This document shows, one piece after another, positions 52,972 to 61,321 of a stretch of DNA of 64,000 bases. The first letter of the stretch is position 1. The number at the start of each line of letters is the position of its first letter. Under the pieces are notes generated by a model. The model worked only from the letters and a program-made list of their open reading frames with translations, did not search any database and was not told the DNA's origin. Position numbers and translations under genes: made by a program. Location: the NCBI GenBank assembly GCA_019359615.1, contig JAHHHA010000015.1, positions 1-64,000 of the forward strand, in the 5' to 3' direction. The DNA comes from Cyanosarcina radialis HA8281-LM2. GTDB lineage: Bacteria; Cyanobacteriota; Cyanobacteriia; Cyanobacteriales; CCAP-1448.

Positions 52972-54744
52972 ATGTTGAACAAATTATCGTTGAAAACTAA
53001 AGCTATTATTGCTGGCATCACTATTGGTACCTTACCAATACTGTCAATGGGAGCCATGGTTTATTCCGCCGCAGACAACCATATTATTGCCCAAGCAAAT
53101 CAAGCCCAACAAGATCGCGCCCATAGCTTAAGCAATACAATCAATCGATTTTTATTCGAGCGCTACGGTGACATTCAAGTTCTGGCAAAATTACCGATTA
53201 TTGCCGATGCAAGTATATCCAGTAAAGTGACTACCGAGCAAAAGCAGTTCACCCTGAATAACATGGTCAGAATCTACGGCGTTTACGACAGCGTAGCTGC
53301 CTTCGATCTAAATGGGAATGTCTTAGTTCAATCCTCTGGTGCAACTGTTCTCAATCACAAAGACCAAGATTATTTTAAAAAGGCTCTGCAAACCGGACAA
53401 CCCGTGATGACTAATGCAGAAAAGTCGCCAGCTACAGGGGAAATGGTGATGTACTTTGCTGCTCCGATTAAAGAAACAACAACGGGCAAAACTATTGGTG
53501 TAGTCAGATCGAGAATGCCTCTAAAACACGTCGAAGCTTTAGCCAAAGATTTTGAAAAGAATGGTGAAGAGTGGCATTTAGTTGATAATGCTTCTGGCAA
53601 GTTCTTTTCCGCTCTGGAAAAAGAACAAGTAGGCAGAGAAGCTCAAGCAGATTTTGGTGGATTGGATGCGATCGTCGCCGCTAAAAAACCAGGTTCTTTA
53701 ATTACGATCGACAAGATCGATGGCGCACAGCAATTAATCTCTTATACTCCTTTTGAAAAACTAGAAGGATTGCCCCAACTAAATTGGAGTACCTTACTAG
53801 CTAGCGATACCACGAATACTTTTTCTACCCAAAGACTGATATTGATGGTGTTGCTATTTGGTACTGGCGGTACGGTACTAATCGTCGGAGCCATAGCCAT
53901 CTTGCTAGCCAGTCGCGCTACCAGCTTAATTAAGGGAATTTCTAACGCGATCGCTACTTGTTCGAGCGAAATTGCCGCCACGGTAGAACAGCAAGAACGT
54001 ACTGTCAGCCAGCAAGCCGCTTCGGTCAACCAAACTACTACCACCATGGACGAATTGGGAGCCTCTTCCCGTCAGGCTGCCGAACAAGCCGAAGCCTCGG
54101 CCTCTGGAGCGCGTCAAGCTTTAGTCTTAGCTGAAGATGGCACTAGAACCGTGCATCAAACGATGGAAGGCATGGCCACTTTGAAAGATAAAGTCGGAGC
54201 GATCGCCGAGCAGATCGTGCGTCTGAGCGAACAAACCACTCAAATCGGCGGTATTTCTGGATTAGTGGGCGATTTGGCCAACCAAACCAATATGTTAGCC
54301 TTAAACGCTGCGGTCGAAGCCGCTCGCGCTGGCGAACACGGTAAAGGATTTGGCGTAGTGGCTGCCGAAATCCGCAAGCTGGCAGATCAAAGCAAGAAAT
54401 CCTCCGATAAAATCAACGCCTTGGTAAATGACATTCAAGGAGCCATCAACAGCACCGTCATGGCTACCGACGAAGGCACCAAAACTGTCGATGCCAGCAT
54501 CAATTTAGCTGAGGGTACAGTTGCCACCTTCTCAGGCGTAGCCGATGCCGTCAACAACGTGTTCGTCAACAGCCAACAAATTTCGATGAGTGCCAAGCAA
54601 CAAGCGATCGCAGTTCAGCAAGTCGTGGCTTCGATGAACGCCCTCAACTTAGGGGCTAAGGAAACCGCCAGCGGGATCGTTCAAGTTCGAGTCAGCACTC
54701 AGCAACTTCACGAAGCCGCACAGCAGTTGCAATCGACAGTCTAG
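52972..54744 (+). CDS. Methyl-accepting chemotaxis protein with Cache sensor
   Basis: A 590-residue receptor. Helices at about 12-32 and 290-315 flank a Cache-like sensor (about 35-280; [32 protein letters not shown]). The cytoplasmic signalling domain (about 330-590) contains the hairpin tip block [20 protein letters not shown] followed by [17 protein letters not shown]. No clear HAMP domain is visible between the second helix and the signalling domain. AGGAGAATC lies before the ATG. It would control CheA through the double CheW protein; the ligand is unknown. Confidence 0.93.
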   Translation: MLNKLSLKTKAIIAGITIGTLPILSMGAMVYSAADNHIIAQANQAQQDRAHSLSNTINRFLFERYGDIQVLAKLPIIADASISSKVTTEQKQFTLNNMVRIYGVYDSVAAFDLNGNVLVQSSGATVLNHKDQDYFKKALQTGQPVMTNAEKSPATGEMVMYFAAPIKETTTGKTIGVVRSRMPLKHVEALAKDFEKNGEEWHLVDNASGKFFSALEKEQVGREAQADFGGLDAIVAAKKPGSLITIDKIDGAQQLISYTPFEKLEGLPQLNWSTLLASDTTNTFSTQRLILMVLLFGTGGTVLIVGAIAILLASRATSLIKGISNAIATCSSEIAATVEQQERTVSQQAASVNQTTTTMDELGASSRQAAEQAEASASGARQALVLAEDGTRTVHQTMEGMATLKDKVGAIAEQIVRLSEQTTQIGGISGLVGDLANQTNMLALNAAVEAARAGEHGKGFGVVAAEIRKLADQSKKSSDKINALVNDIQGAINSTVMATDEGTKTVDASINLAEGTVATFSGVADAVNNVFVNSQQISMSAKQQAIAVQQVVASMNALNLGAKETASGIVQVRVSTQQLHEAAQQLQSTV

Positions 54745-55140
54745 AAGAGATGGGGAGATGTGGAGATGGGGAGAAAATTCTTGACTCAACACTTCTTACT
54801 TCTCTTAAACTCTTGTACTCCACTGAGGTTAATGGTGTGGCAGGGCGGGTTCGAGCGAATGTTAACGGTATGACCCAAACTTGGCTGGCAAAACCCGCCC
54901 CTACAACTGATACCAAATCCGGTTTCCAAAATACTCTTTCCCTCATACCGCCTCCGGCTCCCCTCTCCCAAGCTGGGAGAGGGGTTGGGGGTGAGGGCTG
55001 AATGGGTGGTATGAGAAACGGATTTGGTATGACTTCTCTAAAGACGCGAGATCAAAGCGTCTCTACAACTCCTAAACTCCTAATATTCTTTCTTCATTCT
55101 GAACTTCTGAACTCCTGAACTCCTATATTCTCTCCGAGCC
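54745..55140. other. Intergenic region with MITE and short tandem repeats
   Basis: No gene is supported. It contains a GGCAAAACCCGCCCCTAC repeat (about 54886-54904), the MITE-like element at 54908-55032, and GAACTTCT/GAACTCCT units directly before the cheA start. These separate the MCP and CheA genes. Confidence 0.7.
54908..55032. mobile_element. MITE-like element with terminal inverted repeats, copy B
   Basis: It begins TGATACCAAATCCGGTTT and ends AAACGGATTTGGTATGA. The centre is CCCCTCTCCC/GGGAGAGGGG with the GCCTCCGG arm. It is 125 bp long and closely matches 29618-29740, with compensating T/C and A/G changes in both termini (ATACC/GGTAT). Confidence 0.85.
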
Positions 55141-57789
55141 ATGTATATTGAAGACGCTGAATTTAGAGATATTTATAAAACTACGACGATCGAACGGTTG
55201 CAGAAAATAGAAGATGCGTTAATGCACCTGGAAAAGCATCCGAGCGATCGCGCCGCTATGAAAGAATTTTTGCGCGAGGCTCACACTCTCAAAGGCGATT
55301 CCCGGATGTTGGGAGTTGAGGATGTCGAAAGCGTCACCCATCAAATGGAAGATTGCGTAGCTGCCATCGAGCGCGGCGAAAAGGTGCTAACACCAGATTT
55401 ATGCGATCGCCTCTACCAAGGACTAGATGCCATTCGCAAGTTCGTCCATGAGGCCGTCACCGCAGAACCAGCAGGAGTCAACTTATTTCTGGTCTTGGCT
55501 CAACTCATGGGAGCCGATGCCAGCCCTGACTCTCCTGTTGAAGAAAATGAAGAAACGGCTGCGATCGATCTATTTCCAGACGATCGTGCCGCGATCGACT
55601 CGCTGTTTCCCGATCCCGTATTTGAGGAAACCAAAGTCAATACCGACGATCTGCTGTTTCCCGATTTCGATCTAGCAGCCCTGCAAACTGCGGCTGAAGC
55701 CCCCGATCTTTTTAGCAACGGTAATGGTAACGGTCACAGTCAAGACCTCTTTGCCCCGGCGGTTGCTTTGGCAGAATTAGATTTTTCCAACTCGGACGAT
55801 CCAGTTCCAACTGCCAACGGTAAGATTGAGGCTATGCCTGAGTTAACCTTACCCCTGACTGACCTCACCCCGTTCGACAAGCTCACGGCAACGCCCAATC
55901 CCTCTCCTGCGAGGAGAGGGGAGACAGAAGAGGGAAGCGAAGTCCCCCCCTTCCCTCGTAGGGAAGGGGGGCCAGGGGGGTTAGGTCTGACCCCTCCAGC
56001 CCAGCCGAGCGAACCGAGTTCGGTTAATTCTTACCAAATCGATACTATTCGCGTCGAACCGCAAAAGCTAGATGCCTTAATGACCCAAGCCGGAGAATTA
56101 ACCGTTACCCAAGTGCGGATGGCTCACCAAATGGTAGCCATTGAAGAAATTGTGGCATTGTGGGAAGAATGGAGTCGCGATTCGTCGACCCATCGCGTCG
56201 GTTTCGATCGCCTAGAAAAGGCTCAGGGCGATCTCAAACAATTCCAAAATTTTCATCACCGGGCCGAACAGCGGTTAGAAAAGCTCGGACATCTGATCGA
56301 TCGATTAAAAGATCGAGCTTACGAAGACACCGCCAGATTAGAAATCGTAGCCAACGAACTCGAAACTGGTATTCGCAACTTGCGCCTGCTACCTTTATCA
56401 ACGATTTTCAACCTCTTTCCTCGGATGGTGCGCGATTTAGCCAAACAACAAGGCAAAGACATCAATTTCGTCATTGAAGGTGGAGATACGCGGGTAGACA
56501 AGCGCATCTTAGAAGAAATCAAAGATCCGCTGCTACACATTCTGCGGAATGCGATCGATCACGGCATCGAAACCCCTCAAGAACGGTCAGCGATGGGCAA
56601 AACGGGCACGGCCACTTTGCGGCTCAGAGGCTACCAAACTGGCAGCACTATTGGCATTGAAGTCATCGAGGACGGACGGGGATTAAATCTCGAAGCCATC
56701 AAACAAACTGCTCTGCGGCGCGGCGTTTGTCGGGAAGAAGAACTCGCTGCCATGACAGCTAGCCAGATTCAATCTTTAATCTTTGCCCCTGGATTTTCTA
56801 CCCGCACCACCATCACCGAAATTTCTGGACGAGGAGTAGGCTTAGACGTGGTTCGCACCAACGTCGAACGCCTCAAAGGGACGATCCAAGTAGAATCTAA
56901 TTTTGGCATGGGTTGCGAATTTAAGATTAAACTGCACGCTACCGTCGCTACCAGCCAGGTGTTAACAGTGGAAGTTAACAGCACTTCCTATGCCGTTCCC
57001 GTCGAGTTCGTCGAAACGACGATGTTAGTATCGCGCGAAGAGATTTTTGCGATCGAAGGCAGTCAAACCATTGCCATTGACGGGCAACCCGTATCCGTCG
57101 CTTGGCTGTCAGACTTATTAGCTTTACCAGTCAGCGCCCCTGCGACCTCGAAGTTAGGAAACTTGACAGCCAAAAATATTCCTTGCCTCATTCTCAAATC
57201 GGGTAGCGATCGCTTAGGCTTACTAGTTGATGCCTTGCTCGATCGACAAGATGTAGTTTTAAAGCCACAAAGCAAGTTGCTGAAGCGAATTCGCAACGTT
57301 TCTGGAGCTACGATTTTGGGCAATGGAGAAGTTTGCATGGTTTTAAATCCCCAAGATTTGCTCAAATCTATCCGCAAGGGCAGCGGTGCGGTGGGAACGA
57401 AAACAGTCGTTCGACAGACCAAAACCAAGCAATCGCTCCTGTTAGTAGAAGATTCTTTGGTGATCCGCACTCAATTCAAGCGCCTGCTGGAGAATGCTGG
57501 ATATGAAGTCACAGCCGCCGTTGATGGGTTAGATGGCTTTAACAAGCTGAAAAATGGCGTTTATGATGCTGTAATCTCGGATGTAGAAATGCCAAATTTA
57601 AGCGGTTTGGAACTAACAGCCAAGATTCGCCAACACCAAGAATACAAGGAATTACCGATCGTCCTAGTTACAACTTTGGCATCAGATGAAGACAAACGAC
57701 GAGGAGCAGACGCAGGCGCTAATGCTTACCTGACAAAAGGTGCTTTCGACCAAAAACTTTTACTAGATACACTTAGGAGGTTGGCATAA
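55141..57789 (+). CDS. cheA: Hybrid CheA histidine kinase
   Basis: An 882-residue CheA-type kinase: Hpt domain (about 1-110, H48 in REAHTLKGDSRMLG), a long low-complexity linker (about 120-300), dimerisation helices, HATPase (N-box near 467, GRGVGLDVV near 562), CheW-like domain (about 600-743) and a C-terminal receiver (764-882, D814). No P2 CheY-binding domain is visible. Repeat DNA at 55889-55999 is translated in the linker (residues about 250-287). It should receive signals from the MCP through the double CheW protein and phosphorylate its own receiver, the PATAN regulator and the CheB proteins. Confidence 0.95.
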   Translation: MYIEDAEFRDIYKTTTIERLQKIEDALMHLEKHPSDRAAMKEFLREAHTLKGDSRMLGVEDVESVTHQMEDCVAAIERGEKVLTPDLCDRLYQGLDAIRKFVHEAVTAEPAGVNLFLVLAQLMGADASPDSPVEENEETAAIDLFPDDRAAIDSLFPDPVFEETKVNTDDLLFPDFDLAALQTAAEAPDLFSNGNGNGHSQDLFAPAVALAELDFSNSDDPVPTANGKIEAMPELTLPLTDLTPFDKLTATPNPSPARRGETEEGSEVPPFPRREGGPGGLGLTPPAQPSEPSSVNSYQIDTIRVEPQKLDALMTQAGELTVTQVRMAHQMVAIEEIVALWEEWSRDSSTHRVGFDRLEKAQGDLKQFQNFHHRAEQRLEKLGHLIDRLKDRAYEDTARLEIVANELETGIRNLRLLPLSTIFNLFPRMVRDLAKQQGKDINFVIEGGDTRVDKRILEEIKDPLLHILRNAIDHGIETPQERSAMGKTGTATLRLRGYQTGSTIGIEVIEDGRGLNLEAIKQTALRRGVCREEELAAMTASQIQSLIFAPGFSTRTTITEISGRGVGLDVVRTNVERLKGTIQVESNFGMGCEFKIKLHATVATSQVLTVEVNSTSYAVPVEFVETTMLVSREEIFAIEGSQTIAIDGQPVSVAWLSDLLALPVSAPATSKLGNLTAKNIPCLILKSGSDRLGLLVDALLDRQDVVLKPQSKLLKRIRNVSGATILGNGEVCMVLNPQDLLKSIRKGSGAVGTKTVVRQTKTKQSLLLVEDSLVIRTQFKRLLENAGYEVTAAVDGLDGFNKLKNGVYDAVISDVEMPNLSGLELTAKIRQHQEYKELPIVLVTTLASDEDKRRGADAGANAYLTKGAFDQKLLLDTLRRLA
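55889..55999. repeat. REP element inserted in frame in cheA
   Basis: AATCCCTCTCCTGCGAGGAG and CCCCCCTTCCC/GGGAAGGGGGG palindromes lie in the linker-coding region. They are translated as a Pro/Gly/Arg/Glu-rich segment (NPSPARRGETEEGSE, then FPRREGGPGG). The first half matches the intergenic REP family. Confidence 0.85.
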
Positions 57790-57941
57790 TTTTTGAGAAG
57801 TTCAGAAGTTCAGAATAAAGAGAGAATACAGAATTTTAGAATTTGTAAAAATGCAAGATATCGCGTTTTTACAGAAGTTTAGAATACAGCGATTCTTTCA
57901 AATTAACGCTTAACACTCAACACTTTCACAAGGAGATTCAA

Positions 57942-58370
57942 ATGACACCAATTAAAGTATTATTAGTCGAAGATTCACCTGTAGCCATGGGGCTTTACAA
58001 AAACTTACTTGAGTCTTCATCAGAGGTTCAAGTAGTTGGTACTGCTCTAAATGGCATGGAGGCATTAAACTTAATTCCTAAAGTTCAACCTCAAGTAATT
58101 TGTACTGATTTACAAATGCCTTTGATGGATGGTATGGAATTAATCAAGCAAGTAATGGCAAATTCTCCTTTGCCGATCTTGGTTTTAAGCAGTATCGTTC
58201 AAAAAGAAGATATTGACAATATTTGGAAAATATTACAAGCTGGAGCCGTAGATTTTCTTCCTAAACCTTCTGCTGCTTCTGCTAGCGATCGCGAACAGCT
58301 AAAATTGACATTAATTACTAAAATTAAAGTCCTAGCAAATACCAAGGTTTATCCCAAACCGCTCTCATAA
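57942..58370 (+). CDS. Receiver-only CheB paralogue
   Basis: A 142-residue receiver domain protein. D56 lies in VICTDLQMPLMDG, with Lys in FLPKPSAA. It is much closer to the receiver of the downstream CheB than to CheY, sharing KVLLVEDSPVA, PQVICTDL and the segment LITKIKVL after the receiver. It therefore looks like the receiver half of a duplicated cheB, ending where the methylesterase domain would begin. AAGGAG precedes the ATG. It may act as a phosphate sink or regulator of taxis. Confidence 0.88.
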   Translation: MTPIKVLLVEDSPVAMGLYKNLLESSSEVQVVGTALNGMEALNLIPKVQPQVICTDLQMPLMDGMELIKQVMANSPLPILVLSSIVQKEDIDNIWKILQAGAVDFLPKPSAASASDREQLKLTLITKIKVLANTKVYPKPLS

Positions 58371-58431
58371 GTATGAGAAGATAAGAGGTGAAGACCAGGT
58401 AGCGGATATTTTAAGATGCGACACCTCTTGA

Positions 58432-58459
58432 GTAGGGGCGCAATGCTTTGCGCCCCTAC
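58432..58459. repeat. Hairpin repeat GTAGGGGCGCAATGC/TTTGCGCCCCTAC
   Basis: A 28-bp near-perfect palindrome between the receiver-only gene and cheB, related to that at 43461-43480. A second short palindrome (CGGGAGATCTCCCG) follows at 58471-58484. Confidence 0.85.
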
Positions 58460-58559
58460 AAATATATGGGCGGGAGATCTCCCGTCTATACATTCTGAAC
58501 TCCTGTTGGCGCAGCCTGCGATCAGCGCATACTTCTGAACTTCTGAACTCCTTCCCCCA

Positions 58560-59624
58560 ATGCCCCATCCCATTAAAGTTTTATTAGTCGAAGATTCTCC
58601 TGTAGCTTTAGCAATTCTGAAAAAGTTGCTGTCTTCTTCGCCAGAAGTGACAGTAGCAGGAACTGCTAGTAACGGTAAAGAAGCACTAGAGGCGATCGCC
58701 AAACTTCAGCCCCAGGTAATTTGCACTGACCTCCATATGAAAGAAATGGATGGGTTGGAGTTGACTAAACAGGTAATGTCCAAATATCCAAGACCGATTT
58801 TAGTCATTAGTGCTTCGGTACAAAAAGAGAACACTCAAAGAATTTTTGAACTTTTACAGGCTGGGGCATTAGATATTTTTCCTAAACCCGTAACTGGCTT
58901 ACCGTCAGATTACGAAAGGGTGAAGCAGGAGTTAATTACTAAAATCAAAATTCTCTCTGGAGTTAAAGTTTTTACCAAACTCCCACCATCACCATTGGTA
59001 ACTACCGAACAGCTAAGATCTGAGTTGCCGCCACCAATTGCCGAACCATTATTCGGCGAGATTACCAATATTAAGATGGTTGCTATTGGTGCTTCGACTG
59101 GTGGTCCTCAAGCTTTATATAAAATTCTTTGCCAACTGCCAAGTAATTTTCCCGCACCGATAATTTGCACTCAACATATTAGCGTTGGCTTTTTGCAAGG
59201 ACTAGTTGATTGGCTCGGATCGGAGTGCAAATTAAAAATTAAAATCGCTCAAATTGGCGAACTACCATCAGCCGGAACAATTTATTTTGCTCCTGAAGAA
59301 AGACATTTAGAATTAAGTCCTCAAGGTAGATTTATCAGTTCTACTTCAGACAGAGTAGACGGTCATTGTCCTTCGGTTACAGTAATGTTTAAGTCTGCCA
59401 TCAAAGCTTATGGCAGGGCCACCGCTGGCATTTTATTAACCGGAATGGGAAGAGATGGGGCGGCTGGAATGCAAGCGATCGCCCAAGCTGGAGGGATAAC
59501 AATCGCTCAAGACGAAAAGAGTTGCGTCGTCTTTGGAATGCCCAAAGAAGCGATCGCTCTAGGTGCGGCTCAACACGTTCTGCCCATTCAAGAAATTGCT
59601 CCCCTCCTTCTCAAAAAGGTATAA
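58560..59624 (+). CDS. cheB: Protein-glutamate methylesterase CheB
   Basis: A 354-residue CheB: receiver domain (1-125, D57) and C-terminal methylesterase domain (about 170-354) with the catalytic triad S179 (GASTGG), H206 (QHIS) and D299 (GMGRDG). It removes methyl groups from receptor glutamates when phosphorylated, giving adaptation. No cheR gene is in the window. The DNA before the ATG is built of AACTTCTGAACTCC-type repeats and lacks a clear ribosome site; MPHPIK aligns with MTPIK of the paralogue, which supports the start. Confidence 0.95.
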   Translation: MPHPIKVLLVEDSPVALAILKKLLSSSPEVTVAGTASNGKEALEAIAKLQPQVICTDLHMKEMDGLELTKQVMSKYPRPILVISASVQKENTQRIFELLQAGALDIFPKPVTGLPSDYERVKQELITKIKILSGVKVFTKLPPSPLVTTEQLRSELPPPIAEPLFGEITNIKMVAIGASTGGPQALYKILCQLPSNFPAPIICTQHISVGFLQGLVDWLGSECKLKIKIAQIGELPSAGTIYFAPEERHLELSPQGRFISSTSDRVDGHCPSVTVMFKSAIKAYGRATAGILLTGMGRDGAAGMQAIAQAGGITIAQDEKSCVVFGMPKEAIALGAAQHVLPIQEIAPLLLKKV

Positions 59625-59645
59625 AGAGAGAAGTTCAAAATGTAG

Positions 59646-59672
59646 GTTGGGTTGAACGCAGTGAAACCCAAC
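59646..59672 (+). terminator. Hairpin GTTGGGTT/AACCCAAC after cheB
   Basis: An 8-bp perfect stem with an 11-base loop (GAACGCAGTGA), 22 bp after the cheB stop. A related fragment (GAACGGAGTGAAACCCAAC) is at about 14612-14632, so this is a dispersed cyanobacterial repeat that may also end transcription. Confidence 0.6.
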
Positions 59673-59735
59673 TTTCGCTAAATCGAGGGTTGGTTTTCTA
59701 CCTCTCTATCCCCATCTCCCCCTCTGCTCGCACGA

Positions 59736-60929
59736 ATGCAGATTTATCTCGACTACAGCGCCACTACACCGACACGCCCAGAAGCGATCGCTCGGATGCA
59801 AGCTGCCCTAACCGAAACTTGGGGCAACCCATCGAGCTTGCACGAGTGGGGAGCAAGAGCCGCTATGGTAGTCGAAACGGCCAGATTTCAAGTAGCGGGG
59901 CTGATTAATGCCTCCGATCCAGATGCGATCGCGTTTACCGCTGGCGGTACCGAGGCCGATAACTTGGCAATTATCGGTGTTACCCAACAGTATAAAAATC
60001 CCCAACATCTAATTATTTCCAGCGTCGAACACTCAGCCGTAGCCGAAACGGTGCGATCGCTCGAACAATGGGGCTGGGAAGTTACTAGATTGCCAGTAGA
60101 TCGCCAAGGAAGAGTCGATCCGGCTGACTTAGAATCGGCTATGCGATCGAACACGGTTTTGGTGTCGATTATTTACGGTCAAAGCGAAATTGGCACGCTG
60201 CAACCAATAGAAGAATTGTTACCGATCGCCCGCCATTGCGGGGTGCTGTTTCATACCGATGCCGTGCAGGTAGCTGGCAGATTGCCCCTAGACGTGCAGC
60301 AACTTGGGGTAGATTTGCTCTCGCTTTCCAGTCATAAAATCTACGGCCCTCAAGGTGCGGGAGCGTTATACGTTCGTCCTGGGGTGGAATTATTGCCCTT
60401 ACTGGGTGGTGGCGGACAAGAAAGAGGGTTGCGATCGGGAACCCAAGCCGTCCCCGCGATCGCTGGATTTGGCATAGCAGCAGAATTAGCCGCGCAGGAA
60501 ATGGAAGTAGAAACGCTCAGGTTAATAAAGTTGCGCGATCGCTTGTTCGATCTGTTAGCCGATATTCCTTACCTAATACCTACAGGACACCGAGAGCAAA
60601 GATTGCCTCACCACGTCAGTTTTTACCTCTTGGGCGATGACAACATCACGGGCAGAACTCTAGTGCGAGAGATGAACCTAGCAGGAATTGGCATCAGTGC
60701 GGGATCTGCTTGTCACAGCGGCAAACTCAGTCCCAGCCCCGTACTACAGGCGATCGGATTGAGTAACTCAGCCGCCTTAAGAGGTATTCGCCTCACTCTA
60801 GGGCGAGATACTACCGCAGCCGATGTCGATTGGACGGCAATGGTACTCAAACAAGTATTAGAGAGAGTAATGCCATTAAAAGAAGTTCAGAATAGAGGAG
60901 TTCAGGAGTTCAGAATTTTTGGAAATTAG
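59736..60929 (+). CDS. Cysteine desulfurase (NifS/IscS type)
   Basis: A 397-residue PLP enzyme that removes sulfur from cysteine for Fe-S cluster and thio-cofactor synthesis. Motifs: YLDYSATTP at the start, TEADNLAI, H99 in VEHSA, the PLP lysine K201 in SSHKIYGP, and the catalytic C326 in GSACHSG. It is cytoplasmic. The final residues (about 383-397, EVQNRGVQEFRIFGN) are encoded by AGTTCAGA/AGTTCAGG repeat units, so the tail is repeat-derived. The stop is one base from the next gene's start, which suggests an operon. It cannot be assigned firmly to IscS or NifS. Confidence 0.93.
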   Translation: MQIYLDYSATTPTRPEAIARMQAALTETWGNPSSLHEWGARAAMVVETARFQVAGLINASDPDAIAFTAGGTEADNLAIIGVTQQYKNPQHLIISSVEHSAVAETVRSLEQWGWEVTRLPVDRQGRVDPADLESAMRSNTVLVSIIYGQSEIGTLQPIEELLPIARHCGVLFHTDAVQVAGRLPLDVQQLGVDLLSLSSHKIYGPQGAGALYVRPGVELLPLLGGGGQERGLRSGTQAVPAIAGFGIAAELAAQEMEVETLRLIKLRDRLFDLLADIPYLIPTGHREQRLPHHVSFYLLGDDNITGRTLVREMNLAGIGISAGSACHSGKLSPSPVLQAIGLSNSAALRGIRLTLGRDTTAADVDWTAMVLKQVLERVMPLKEVQNRGVQEFRIFGN

Positions 60930-60930
60930 T

Positions 60931-61284
60931 ATGACCAGAGATTGGAACGCTACTAGAAGGCGCTACCTCGAATTTGACTTGTCTCAACAGTTCGGTCATC
61001 TCGCAAGCAGTTTGGTGCGGCTGAAATCGGCTTGCGAGCAGTCCCTACCTCAAGAAATGGCTTTGTATGAGATCGAGGAAAGTCAGCATTACCTAGAATG
61101 GACGATCCCGAATAGCTCGGACGAGCTTAAGACAGAATTAATCGAAATCCAGAGACTATTGGCGGATTGGCAGCAAAATTGGCCAGAACTGTGGGCTAAT
61201 CCTAACTCTCGCCTCGACATCGCCGAAAAAGCTCAAATGCGATCGCAGCACCTTCTCGATCGATCGGGATTATTAGTTGGCTAG
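60931..61284 (+). CDS. Conserved small protein of unknown function
   Basis: A 117-residue soluble, largely helical protein, with RRRYLEFDLSQQFGHLASSL at the start and a W-x2-N-W-P-E-L-W motif late. No domain recognised. ATG 60931 lies one base after the stop of the cysteine desulfurase gene, so the two are very likely cotranscribed. An upstream TTG at 60919 would overlap that gene and is less likely. A link to sulfur or Fe-S metabolism is possible only from position. Confidence 0.75.
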   Translation: MTRDWNATRRRYLEFDLSQQFGHLASSLVRLKSACEQSLPQEMALYEIEESQHYLEWTIPNSSDELKTELIEIQRLLADWQQNWPELWANPNSRLDIAEKAQMRSQHLLDRSGLLVG

Positions 61285-61321
61285 CTTTGTCGATCGCAAG
61301 AGAGAATTATCGTTTTAGCTG

